A DNA stretch of 64,000 nucleotides from Fomes fomentarius. Its lineage: Eukaryota > Basidiomycota > Agaricomycetes > Polyporales > Polyporaceae. The stretch's first letter is position 1, and each line of letters opens with the position of its first letter. The stretch is from contig JABYQN010000012.1 of the NCBI GenBank assembly GCA_022606135.1, positions 1,178,001 to 1,242,000 on the forward strand, read 5' to 3'. The translations under genes and the position numbers were made by a program. The notes under the pieces were generated by a model, which searched no databases, was not told the DNA's origin, and was given only the letters and a program-made list of their open reading frames with translations. This document shows, one piece after another, positions 34,138 to 47,908 of the stretch.

Positions 34138-36841
34138 TTACAGGCGGGCGCGAAGGGCTACTGTCGAGCCTGAGCCATTCTCAATCGGGATACCCAGCTC
34201 TTCGGCGATGAGAATAGCGGCTTTCTCGCCGATGACGACTGCAGTTGAGTAGGTGTTCTGTGCATGCGATTAGACCGGCTCTTGGTACTTAACAATGCAA
34301 TGGCTATGCTTACCGCGCCGACATTGCTTGGAGCAATCGACATGTCTGTAGATTAATTAGTATTGATGAGACCGAGGGTGGTGTACGTATACGATAGCGA
34401 TACATACCCGCAACCTTGAGTCCCTCCACGCCATACACGTTCAGTCTTGAGTCGACGACGCCACCCTCTTCACGGCGCTTCATCGCACATGTCCCGAGCT
34501 GAGATGAATCTGGTCAGCACCCATGTTCAATCCACTTATGATGATTAACATACCCCATGCCATGCGGTGGCGACGACCTGCCTAACGTATTCTTCAATCG
34601 CCTTATCATCCTCTTCGGTGTATTCGAAATCGGCTTCTGAGATAGGGACAGGTCCCTCGCGTGCGCGGCCCAGTAGCTTGCTGTTTCGGGGGAAGTTCGG
34701 GTGCCCGCCAACGACCTCTCCACGGTAGGACGGCATACGGCGGGCGAACTCACGCGAGAGCTTGTATCCCCATTTGTGCAAGGCCATATCCTCAGGCCTA
34801 GACGATAGTTGAAAAACCAAAAACATACGGGTTATTTAAGGGTCTTGCGAAGGGAGTAACTTACTTGTCAAGATATCCTGGGTGGAAATCGAGCGGAGCT
34901 TCGAGGTCATCGCGCGATGTGATATGCAGGCGACCGATAGATGCGGGATGTTCGATATACCAGGCAATACTGAAGGATTTGTCGACGGGGATCCTCGTCC
35001 GGTCCCCCGTGAAGCTGAGAAAGGCTGTGTGAGCACAGAGACATTCTGCTGGTATCGAAGAGGACCGTACACGGCGACAGAACCCATCCAGAGGACCGGT
35101 TTGTCTGGTGACGGAACATAGTACTGGACCCATCTCTTCCGGAAGGCTTCTCCAATGACGTCGAGGTCCTTCTTGAGCGGTCGTAGTTTGATGCCGGAAT
35201 CGATGCCACTGGTGCACGGTCAATACGCTTATCATTGTCCCGTAACCGGGAACAACTGACTTATGTGCGATCAACCCCGAACCTCGCGCTTTCCACTCCT
35301 CAGTCCATTCTGTGAAGAAGAGCGGTTAACTCTCATCTCAGTGATCTTCGGTAACCGATGGAAGCCGAAGCGCTTACTCTGGACCTCAGCTTCGTCGTTT
35401 GTCACTATTCCGTCAAGGGTATGTGCCTCCTTAGCGGCGACGTACGGAGCGAAGATGACCTGATGGTCTATTTTCAGATAAAGTCAGTCAGCATCTGCTG
35501 CTATTTGTCTTGGGGACTGACAGACCATGGTAATTCTCGCCTACATTGGGAAGTTCGACGAGCTGCTTGATCCCAAACTTCTTGAGGACCCCGTTTGCAC
35601 CTATACCGGAGCGCTCGAGAATTGGGGGGGAACCGAATGTGCCCGCAGAAAGGACTACCAGTCGCCGTGCGAACGCCGTGGCTACTTTGATCGGCGAGTC
35701 TGGGTGGAAGCGTTTGTTCGGGGTGTACTCAATACCAACCGCGCGATTATTGCTGTGAGTGTTCGGTGACGTTAGTGGGATTACGGCTCTCTGCATTTCA
35801 GCGGGACCGAGTCTCTCACCGGAATATGACCCGCTTAACATAATATCCACTCAAGATGTGAACGTTTGGGAGATCCCGATTGTAGATGTAATGGTGGACA
35901 ATATCCGACCGGGTTCCGGTCTTGGGATCAATCCACCTGGGGCTTTCCTGTAAGTGATGAAACAATATGACTGTGTTGAATGACATACTTCTGCCACCTC
36001 TGGATGTGCATGACGGGACGATGAGCGTGTGCTAAGAATGCCAAATAAACTACTGACCCCATACTTGTTGACCTCGTGTAGTCCGTTAACATCGTCAGTG
36101 TACCCACGGCTTTTGTCGTACTTGGCACCAACTTCAAGGAACTCTTGGCCGACCTCCGTATAGAACCCACCGTATGAGATCTTGAGCGGGCCTGAATAGC
36201 CGTGCGTTTCTTTTCCTGCTTCGACTTCGTATGTTTCGCACTAGAATGCCATTCGTGAGCGCTCTCGAACCGCATGGTCTTCACTAGATTCCGTGTGAGG
36301 TCCGTGCCCGTCGCATACCTTGCGCAATATTGGAAGAAGGTCTGCCGAACTCCACCCGCGATTCCCGTACACAGTCGCCCAGTCATCGTAGTCAGAAGCG
36401 GCGGCTCGTGTGTACACAGTGACTATACGAGTGCATTAGGTATCCCGGGTTGTTTCGGCTGCTATCAGTGGTCGTAAGTGGGTGTAAGGAGGTTCACGTA
36501 CAGTTCACGCTAGCCCCTCCGCCGACGCACTGCCCACATGGAACGATAGGTGCGCGTCCACCCAGTGCTGCGCTCTCTCGACCCACATGGAACTTGACAG
36601 TTGTGCTCTCAGGACGGAGATGGTAGAGATAATGCACGGGCTGACGATGCAGGTCATCGTCGCGGGTTACGGGACCGGCTTCAACGACGAGGATGGTGAG
36701 AGAAGGGTCGGCGGCGGCGAGACGGCCTGCCATTATGCACCCGGCGGTGCCTCCTGTAGATGCACTGTGAGCATCTCATGTGTGTTCGTGATAGTTAGAC
36801 GTACCGCCTGCGATGATGATATCAAACTCGGACTTGGTCAT
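34138..36841 (-). CDS. alcohol oxidase (GMC family, methanol-oxidase type), copy A
   Basis: Fifteen exons (36841-36805, 36753-36502, 36422-36319, 36240-36058, 35999-35989, 35936-35820, 35752-35526, 35467-35378, 35309-35261, 35208-35071, 35014-34865, 34797-34554, 34498-34408, 34345-34314, 34257-34138) give 614 residues. FAD-binding GXGXXG (FDIIIAGGGTAGC), GMC signature 1 (CVGGGASVNF), YTRAAASDYDDW, AGTFGSPPILERSGIGA and the catalytic pair in AWHGLGTCAM (His) and NVGANTYST (Asn) match yeast AOX layout, so oxidation of methanol or other short primary alcohols with release of H2O2 is expected. The C-terminus is ARL, which fits a peroxisomal PTS1 signal. Relative to copy B it has one more intron (between LDK and PEDM). 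GENYHD replaces the usual GENYQD. Confidence 0.93.
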
Positions 36842-37682
36842 GAAGCTTGGTGAGAGGACGAGAGGCTCCAGAAAATAGACGATGTTGCGGAGCTTGGTGG
36901 CTACGAGCAGTCGTCAGCTTGGTACTTATACTATTGAGAGACGACGATCAGACGACCGAAGCTGTGAGCGGTTCGCCCGTGGGTACGGACATCGACTAAC
37001 GATCTGCTTATGCACGTTTGAACCTTGACAATGGAGATAACGGGAAATCTCTTCTCTGGTACTGGACTGAATCAAAACGAGTTACATTAGTTGAGTACTC
37101 CGTATTGGCAAGCACATTGTCGACCTGCCATAGAGCACTCACTTGAGTAATTGGGCCTCCATCATTGAAGCGTCGGGAGTGCGAGAATACCTGAGACTGG
37201 CAAATTTCGGGGATTGTCTGTGTTGCAGCTCGAGTATCGAAATCGGCGAACGTGATGCAAAGAGTTGGGCGCTTTCAGAAGCCCGAGAAGTCACTCGTTC
37301 CATTGCGGCGCAGGTATATCAGGAACTCCTTAGAAACCAGGGCAGCATGTGGTCAAGAGTGGAAGCCTAGTGTGCAGTCTTCAACGCTGTTTGAAGGAAA
37401 GGTATCAGCTTCCACCTGCGACGACACGGGAGATGAGGCACGAACTCAATCCTCTACAAGAGAGAAGTCAAGAGTGCGAAACGCTTGCACATGGTATACG
37501 CAGAACCTTGACAATCGTCGATGATTGTTCGGATCACCCACAGCTTCCTCGCTAGATGTCTTTGAGAGAACTTTACATGGACGACAGCCAACTTGGGCCC
37601 GATAGAAGCTTTTTAATGCCGCAAAACTACAGAATACATACACATTGTGTTGTGGTTCGTTACTTGATGTACAGCACTAGAT
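36842..37682. other. intergenic spacer between the two alcohol oxidase genes
   Basis: The 841 bp hold the copy A promoter (a TATAAG-like tract at about 36925-36932). Frames at 37143-37555 have no domain. Confidence 0.5.
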
Positions 37683-40357
37683 TCACAGACGGGCCTGGAA
37701 TTCCCGTTTGACCCCATCGTCGAACGGTACGCCCAACTCTTGAGAAATGATTACGGCGGCTTTCTCGCCAATAACGACTGCGGTTGAGTAAGTGTTCTAC
37801 GCATGTGATATAGTCAGGGTCCGTCCCTTGCTGACACAGCTGTTGACACCTGCTTACCGCACCAACGTTACCCGGACATATAGACAGGTCTACGTTATTT
37901 GTTTTTGTTGTAAGCGACCCTGGAACATATAATAGATAAAGTGCTAGCAGCACATACCCGCGACTTTCAGACCCTCTACTCCATATACGTTGAGCCTCGA
38001 GTCGACAACTCCACCCCGCTCGCGGCTCTTCATCGCACACGTTCCAATCTAGATGTTGGCATGCGATTAGCCGAGTCATCGCGTCTAACGAATGGAAAGC
38101 ATACAGAGTGCCACGTCGTTGCCACCGTTCGCCGGACATAGTCTTCAATTACCTTCTCATCCTCCTCGGTATACTCGAAGTCCGGCTCCGAGATAGGCAC
38201 TGGTCCGTCGTGCGCTGTCGCCACGAGCTTGCTGTTCGGCGGGAAGTCGGGGTGTCCGCCCGAGACCTCTCCGCGATAGGAGGGCATCCGGCGAGCAAAC
38301 TCGCGCGAGAGCTTGTACCCCCACTTGTGCAGGGCCATGTCCTCTGGCCTATCAAGAAAGCCGGGATGGAAGTCAAGAGGGACTTCGATATCATCGCCAG
38401 ACGTGATGTGCAGGTACCCGATAGACGCGGGATGTTCTAGGTACCAGGCGATGGCGAAGGACTTGTCGACCGAGATTTTCGTCCGATCGCCGGTGAAGCT
38501 GAGGATGTATGACGAGCAGTTAGCCCGATGGCGATAATGCGGTGAGATTGAGAGAGAGAACATACAGGGAAACTGAGGCGAGCCAGAGCACAGGTTTGTC
38601 TGGAGCGGGAGCATAGTACTCCAGCCATCTCTTGCGGAAGGCTTCGCCGATGACATCAAAATCCTTCTTCAGTGGACGCAGTTTGATGCCAGCATCAAGA
38701 CCGCTGATGTGAGTGCAGTCAGGGCGTGGATTGTGATGCTCGGTTAACACAAAAAGGGCTCACTTGTTCGCCATTAACCCCGAACCACTGGCCGTCCATT
38801 GTTCCGACCACTCTGTGGCAGAATGCAGTCAGTTAAAACTTGTGAAACTCAAAAGCATGAATTGCAGTCCACTTGCTCTTCAGCTCATCTTCATCGTTCG
38901 TGATGATGCCGTCAAGGGTGTGCGCCTCCTTTGCGGCGACATACGGTGCAAAGATGAGCTGGTGATCTACAGACACAAGATGGAGTGTGCTCGTAAATTC
39001 GCAGTGGTAAAGACGCGGTTCCTGGTGTTGTAAATTGACGAACCTTGGTAGTTCTCACCGACACCAGGCAAGTCGACGATTGGCTCAACTCCAGCCCTTT
39101 CGAGGACCCTCTTTGCACCTATACCAGAGCGCTCAAGAATTGCAGACGACCCGAGCGTTCCTGCGGATAGGACAACTAGTCTCCGTGCGGTTGCCGTAAT
39201 CACCTCAGGCTTTGCCTCTGGAGCCAAAGAGGTATTCGGTGTGTACTCAATGCCTACAGCACGGTTGCCGCTGACGGTAGGTGTATATAATCAGACACTA
39301 TGTCCCAGCTACACCGAACTCCCCCACTCACCGAAAGATGACGCGCTTGACGTGGTATCCGCTAAGGATCCGGATATTCGGGAGGTTCTGGTTGTAGATA
39401 TAGTTGTGGGGTACGTCCGCTCGGGAGCCGGTCTTCATGTCAATCCATCTGATTAGATTGTGAGCGACAATGTTGAACCTTTGCCTCAACGACGTACTTC
39501 TGCCATCTCTGAATCATATAAGAGACGTATGAATGAGCGAAGAGTGAAGTATATCACAAGATGAGACCAGCCACTGACCCCGTACTTGTTGACCTCGTAG
39601 AGTGCATTGACATCGTCAGTATGCCCACGGCTCTTGTCGTACTGCGCAGCGACCTCCAGGAACTCTTTACCTGGCTCGGTGAAGAAGCCGCCATACGAGA
39701 CCTTTAGTGGACCGGAATATCCATGTGTCGGCCTTCCTGGTGCTATTTCGTACGTCTCGCACTGGAGGCAACAATGTCAAGCTTGCCATGGCCGACCATC
39801 GTTCTTGAGTCCATACACACCTTGCGAAGGAGCGGGAGAAGGTCATCTGAACTCCAGCCGCGATTCCCGTATACATTCGCCCAGTCGTCATAGTCAGAAG
39901 CGGCAGCTCGGGTATACATCATGACTGCATCGTGTACGCACGGTTGATCCGCGTCAGCGTCTTCTGGCTACCACTACAAATTCAGAGAAGAACTAGTTAC
40001 GCACAGTTTACGCTGGACCCGCCACCAACGCACTGCCCGGTTGGGACTACTGGTGCACGCCCTCCCAGAGCTGCGCTCTCGCGGCCGACATGGAACTTGA
40101 CAGTTGTGGTCTCTGGACGGAGATGGTAGAAATAACGGGCTGGTTGGGTGTGAAGTGTGTCATTGTGGGTGGCAGGGCCCGACTCGACGACGAGAATGGT
40201 GAGAGAAGGATCTGCCGCGGCGAGACGTCCTGCGACAACACAACCGGTGGTGCCACCTGTGAACGAAAGAAGGCGTTCGTTAATCTGTGTTTCGACGATT
40301 GTACACGAGAAGAAACGCACCCCCGGCGATAACGATATCGAATTCGTGCTGGGACAT
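37683..40357 (-). CDS. alcohol oxidase (GMC family, methanol-oxidase type), copy B
   Basis: Fourteen exons (40357-40321, 40256-40005, 39924-39821, 39761-39579, 39508-39498, 39448-39332, 39270-39044, 38966-38877, 38812-38764, 38703-38566, 38498-38105, 38048-37958, 37889-37858, 37796-37683) give 612 residues. FAD fold FDIVIAGGGTTGC, signature VGGGSSVNF, GENYQDHQ, active-site His in TWHSIGTCAM and Asn in NVGANTYST are intact. Ten of the first ten exon lengths equal those of copy A. Exon 5 is 11 nt in both, giving the RWQK/WID junction. The intron after NDEDELK starts with GC (A then GCAAGT) where copy A has GTAAGC. The C-terminal ARL again suggests peroxisomal import, although Agaricomycete AOX enzymes have also been reported outside the cell. 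A CATAAATA element lies about 40 bp upstream. Confidence 0.94.
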
Positions 40358-40396
40358 GACAGAAGCACCGCTGAAGCAAGCTCGAGCTCGGTCTGG

Positions 40397-40404
40397 TATT
40401 TATG
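40397..40404 (-). promoter_or_regulatory. TATA-like element of alcohol oxidase copy B
   Basis: Minus-strand CATAAATA, about 40 bp 5' of the ATG, close enough to imply a very short leader. Confidence 0.35.
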
Positions 40405-41564
40405 CCGAGGGAGCGCATGGACCGAGCAATATCCATTCAGCTGAGAAGTCAGTCAGCTGTTACGTTCATGGCGATGAAATGCAGGAGAAGAAGCACCTGG
40501 GGATGATACGCGTCGGTGAATCAGTGACCGCAAAGGAAACTGCGATCATACTTACGAGAGGCTGTCTCCCAATTGGTGCGAGAGTAGTTAGTACGATGAT
40601 AGAGAGCCGAAGATCCCCATTGGGAACCGTCAGCGGTGAGAGATATGGTCGAAGACACGCTATAGTTTGAGATGTGGGTAGGTCTGTTCGAAAGCTAACG
40701 ATCGTTTCATGGGTGGGAAGGGGGGCATTGTTCGAGAAGGAAGGAATCCAGGCGGGAACTGTCTTGTGGGAATCATAGTATGCATATACGTAGTAAAGGG
40801 AGGCACGAGTGAGTTGGACGTCAAGATACCTGACCAAGAGACCATAGTACTTACATTAGCATGATAATCTAGATGTATTCAGAATAGTCCCCACTTACAT
40901 CTGAGTCTGACGATCCCATGAGGTCAACGGGAGATATGTTGAGAGCAGATATCTCGTGCACTGCGGTACTAATGCGGTCGTTGTTCAGTCTGAAATTGGG
41001 CGACCTCAGAAGACAAGACGGATGAATACCGCTGAAGGACCCAGCCTTTACTTCCAAGTCGCTCGTACGCACGAATCGTGCATGACAGGAGTATGCAACG
41101 AGTCTCTCTCACAAGCGGAAGTACTAACACTGATACAAATACAATTGCGCGCGCCAACCAGTCGTCTTGATTTGCACTGAACGCTATCTGAGCGCTGCTG
41201 ATTGCTACCATATATCAAGATCGCAAGGGCGAGGACGACGGGACAGGGACCCACTCTGTGCCGGGAGCTTCAGGAGATGTAGGAGACAGTGGATGGAGAG
41301 ATGAAGAGATGTTGCGAGTGCGTGCAAGTCTGGTCTGTGCAGGTGCATGCTGTGGCCATAGCAGACAGTAAGTAACATTGTTGACTGGAGTTGATCAGGG
41401 TAATCAATGAACTTAGCGGAGTGTTATCGGAGTAAGAAAGGAGATTGACAGGGATTAACGCGGGTAAGGAAGCGGGATTGATGGGCCCAGAGCGGCGGTC
41501 AATCGGGTTGGGAGTAAGTGAACCGCGCATCTTGTCTCCTCCGTCGCGTACGTCGTCGACACCG
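40405..41564. other. intergenic, no supported gene
   Basis: Minus-strand frames at 40466-41254 have some hydrophobic stretches but no consistent splice pattern or family. The right end, before 41565, is pyrimidine-rich like a 5' leader of the kinase gene. Confidence 0.45.
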
Positions 41565-44500
41565 ATGGCGACGTCGAGCAAGCAGAACTCGCGTTTCTCG
41601 ACGCTCAAGGTCTTCAAGTTCGCTGCTGCTTCCAAGCCCCCTCCGCTCCCTCCCAAGGACCCATACTACCTCCCCAATCCTTCCCTTCGCTCGCTCGGAC
41701 ACTCCCTCTCTCCCGACTCTCTCGCCTCTCAGCCCGTCACGCCCCTCTCAGCCCAGTATGCCACTGTTGCAAGGAGCCCGTCTCCTACCCCCTCCTACGC
41801 CCCCAGCCGTCTCACCGTCTCCCCCTTTTCAACCACGTCTTCAACCTACCCCGCCTCCGCCAACTCTCGCAAGGGCCTCTTCAAATTCTCCTCCTTTTCA
41901 CGCCGCCCAAAGACTCCCAAGACTGCCGATTCTGGCTTCTCCACTGCTGGATCGTCCAATACCTCGGACTCCCTGCATGCTCCAGAGCCCGCTGACGACG
42001 GGTCCATATCTATGCCATGGAACTTCCAGGTGAGCGCTACCACGTCTTCCCCTTTACCATCTTCCCACTCACATCGCCGTCGTAGCACAACATACATGTC
42101 GACGAAGGGTATGTCTACTGTGCGTGCTCGCCGTCATCATACTGATCCATCACTAGCTTCGTTGGTTTACCACCAACCTGGTCGGCGTCGTTGGCGGAGG
42201 CGGGGTTCAATGAAGTGGAGATTGCAGCCATCCAGGCCAAGAGGGCAGAGTCTCGTCTACGCAGTACGCGATCCATCTATTCTCTTAATGTTGGTCGGGC
42301 GGCCTCTCCCTCAGGGTCGTCACGGTCCCCTGCGTATGGGAACCAACCTCACCCTCTCCGCCGAGATCAGTCAAACGCCTCCCTGTCTCAGGTGTCCCTC
42401 GTGAGCAGTCAACATTCTTATGGCTCTCGAACACACTTCCGTAAGGTCTCAACCTCGTCACGCGATCATTCCGAATACTCCTACGCCGGTACCCATCCAA
42501 ACGATGAGGTTAGACGGACGCCGCCGAGCACTCGTCCCACGCCCACACATTCCTTCACGTACCCTCAGATGCACTCGCAGAGTACCCCGCACCTCCCGAC
42601 ACACTTCACAAACTCGTCCGCCACTCGGTTAGTTCCTCCCGTCCCACCCCCGGTCTCCATTCCCGTCCTTGCCCCTCCTCCACCTGCGATCTCCGTCTTC
42701 TCCGACAACTCTTCTAGTTCAGGAGCGTCTGAGAAACAGCTGATGGCACGCAATGCTCCTTCACGGGCCTTCCACGTGGCGAATGAGTCCATTGGTACCA
42801 TCCAACATTCCCCACCGCCCGCCTACATGTCACCAAAGAAGGAGACACATTTAACAAGATCCGACGAAGACTTTAGCTTACCCCCGTCCATCTTCCAGTC
42901 CCAATCAAGACCCAGCGAAACGGGACCTAGCGACGCAGGACCCAGCGGTAGACCGAATGGAATGTCGAGACCGTCCGCCGACAGCCAGAGCTCAAGTCAC
43001 AGAACAACCTCTCCTGTTCTCCCGGCTCCGCCTCGTCTATCCTTCCACCAGGATGACTTGTCCTCATGGACAGAGTCTCTCTTCTCGTCTATCCCCACAT
43101 CCGTTACTCTGACCCCACCCAAGCCTGTCGTGAGCCGGACTCAGACGGAGCCATCAAGATCAGGTGCTGACAAGACTACCAGCAATGCGACCCGATCTCG
43201 TGAAGCATCCATCCGCAAACGCGACCGCTCCTCTTCTACTCCTCCTCGTCAGCTCCCTCCACAAAAACCATTGCCCAAACAGGAACCGCCTCCCACAGGC
43301 GCCCTTCCCCCACCGCCACCCGGTAGTCCACTATGGAACGAAGTGTTGAACATGGTAAAACCCGCGAACATCTCGGTCACATCGGACGTGACCCAGGACT
43401 ACTCTGCCGACATATCGACAGAATCGCACTTCTTATCCACACTGTTGACACCAGTCCTCGACGAGTTCCCACCCATACCTCAAATTGGTGATGCGGCTCA
43501 AAGAGATCTGCAAGTCTCCCTCGCGCGGGAGAAGGAGAACAGGGACTCCGGACTTTCCACAATGACAGTCACCCCCGCAACCATCGCGACCGCAGCGGTA
43601 GCGCGGAGTGTGCGCCCGAACATGATCGTCTCCCCTGTCCGTGCCAGCGAGGACGCTAAGGCTTCTGGAGACCAGGAAGACGGTCGATCCCACTCCCCGA
43701 ACAGCGCCGAGTCGCATTCCAGTTCATACAGCACCTCTACAACAGCTTCATTGTCGACCGGCACGGGCTCTGCTTCCTCAGACTCGCGACCACGAACATT
43801 AACGACTGAGGCGCAGGACTGGCGGATATCCGGGACCAAGCCGAAAGCACTTGCGTACTCGGATCCTTCTCCAGAGCCTTCCCCACGGGCGTCGTCGTTC
43901 GGGGAGCGTGACACTTTCACTGTGTCTGTTACTAGCGAATTGCGGGAGCCGGACGTGGAACCCCAGCGCCGACCATCCATCGTCACCGAGAACTTCCTCT
44001 CCACTCATCGTACCGACGGCAACCTACTCTCCCCTAACTCACCATCGTCAAGCTCGCCGTCGCCAAGTTCGCCAGCGCCGAGATACCCCGGCTGGCTCTC
44101 TGCTGTTGTCGCACCCCTCAAGGGCTTCATCAACGATCAGATGGACCCTCGCGAACTTTACGCTGACCTTCGCGAGATTGCTGAGGGCGAAAGCGGTAGT
44201 GTGTATGCTGCGCGCGTGCTGGCTCCTCAGAAGAAATCCGAGGAGTTTGTTGCGATCAAGAATATCGCGATCATGCCCTCTGGCACGCCCAAGATCGACG
44301 ACCTTCGTCGGGAGCTTGCGCTCATGGAGGGCATCTCGCATCCACACATACTGACCATGGGCGCGCTCTATGTCGATCTGGTGGAGGACTCCCTCTGGGT
44401 ACGCATGGAGCTCATGGAGCGTAGCGTTGCGGATATCATTGCGCTTGCGGAGGAGGGCGTCCAACTGGACGAGCAGACCATGGCGCAGATCGCCAAGGAC

Positions 44501-45231
44501 GTGAGTATTCCTTGCACGATGGACTATGAGACACCGAGCTGACGCAATGCACGTAGGTCGTGCAAGCCCTCTACTATCTGCAGTCGAGAGGCATCGCTCA
44601 CAGGGACGTTCGTTCGGACAATTTGTTGGTGAATCGAGATGGCATCGTCAAGCTTGCCGACTTCTCGAATGCCGTGCAGGTCACGAAGCACAATCCGACA
44701 TGCAACGACGCAGTAGGTGTCATCTACTGGCAGGCACCTGAAATGAGAAGGTGAGAACGCAGAGGCAGTTCTACCCTGACACGTCTCACACATCCTTCTT
44801 CGTTGCAGCGGCTCATACAACGCCCTCAAAGTCGATGTGTGGTCATTGGGTGCGACTGTTTGGGAGCTCGCGGAAGCAGAGCCGCCATTCAGCGACGTGA
44901 CGGACCCTAGGCAGCTCGGGACAGAACTGCCGCCCCTGAACGAGTCTGATATCTACTCACGATCTTTCCACGATTTCTTGAAGTTATGCTCGAGGTCAAG
45001 TGCTTCACGACCAGATCCTCCAGAACTTCTGACTGTACGTCCACCTCCATCAGTATTTCTCTCCCTCCGATGAGCCCGCTAACGATTGGTTGCATCGTGC
45101 AGACACCTTTCCTTCGCAATTCGAGTGGGCGACAGGCGATTATCGACCTACTTGCTGACTGTCGAGAGATCGAAGAACGCTTGTCCCGGCGACAGAGCAC
45201 CGATTCAACAGGGACGGTGTCGCGGTCATAG
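41565..45231 (+). CDS. p21-activated (PAK/STE20) kinase, basidiomycete type with altered catalytic motifs
   Basis: Exons 41565-42029, 42086-42108, 42157-44500, 44557-44750, 44809-45034 and 45103-45231 give 1126 residues. After a proline/serine-rich N-terminus (PPPLPPKDP) comes a CRIB/PBD motif split by two introns ([25 protein letters not shown]), which binds GTP-loaded Cdc42/Rac. A disordered linker of about 600 residues leads to a C-terminal kinase domain from about 860: glycine loop [13 protein letters not shown] lysine, [25 protein letters not shown] and [13 protein letters not shown]. The catalytic-loop lysine is Arg and DFG is DFS, so catalysis may be altered; Asp of HRD and of DFS remain. 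From memory these changes recur in an Agaricomycete PAK subfamily. An upstream in-frame ATG at 41481 is an alternative start. Confidence 0.9.
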
Positions 45232-45561
45232 CATGTGTTCCGTTTACTCTATACCCGTATCTGGTTAATTATCACCCATTTGCATTGGTACGGACATATT
45301 CGTTGTGTTTAGTGTAGTGCAATATGCTTTGCTTTGGACTCCTGGGCCATCCATGTCGTTTACGCGCAATACTCATTATCCTCCACATCTGCATGCGGGC
45401 ATGCCAGTCGACCACTGGTTGTGAGCAAACGTCGAGAATCAAACACCATGTCGCACATGAACGGGCTTGTCTCCACTCTGAATCACAATGTAGAGGATCA
45501 ATTATATGCAGTGTATATGTTCGGGCGGCTAAGGTAGAAAACAGCATGAGAGACCGAAGCC
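45232..45561. other. intergenic between convergent genes, nothing seen
   Basis: The 330 bp hold the two 3' ends of the kinase and DLD genes. No motif or coding frame of note. Confidence 0.5.
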
Positions 45562-47502
<1,941 letters not shown>

Positions 47503-47908
47503 AGCACAAGGAGGAGGAGGAGAGGAGAAAGTTGGAGAGTGAGTTTGAGCTCGTCTGTGATGACACACTGGCTAAGCGCCATATCGGGCGTCTACAAGCA
47601 CAAGTTCCGAAACGCTCCGGCTAAAGCCGAAAACTCGGACATGAACAACTCAGGTCACCTCAACTTCAACTTCACGATCTTATTCGAACTCAAAAGCACG
47701 CTCTCGCCTCGTTCTCGTCCCAAGCTACTAGATATGTATTTGCAAACGCTACACAGCCGTACCCATAGCATCATGGCAGAATCAGAGAGGCTCCCAATAA
47801 TATGTGACAACTTAGGCTAATTCGCGTCTTCCACCAGGGAAGGCGGTACCAGTCTCCACCCGGAACGTCTACTCCTCTCCCTTCCGAAATCGCTTCTCGT
47901 TCCATTCA
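47503..47908. other. intergenic, no supported gene
   Basis: This 406-bp spacer separates DLD and P450, both on the minus strand. The plus-strand frame over 47488-47820 is a shadow without content. Confidence 0.5.

Noticed and set aside
40466..41254. Minus-strand frames with hydrophobic segments, a possible small membrane protein gene
   Set aside because: No combination of exons gave a consistent phase or recognisable family.
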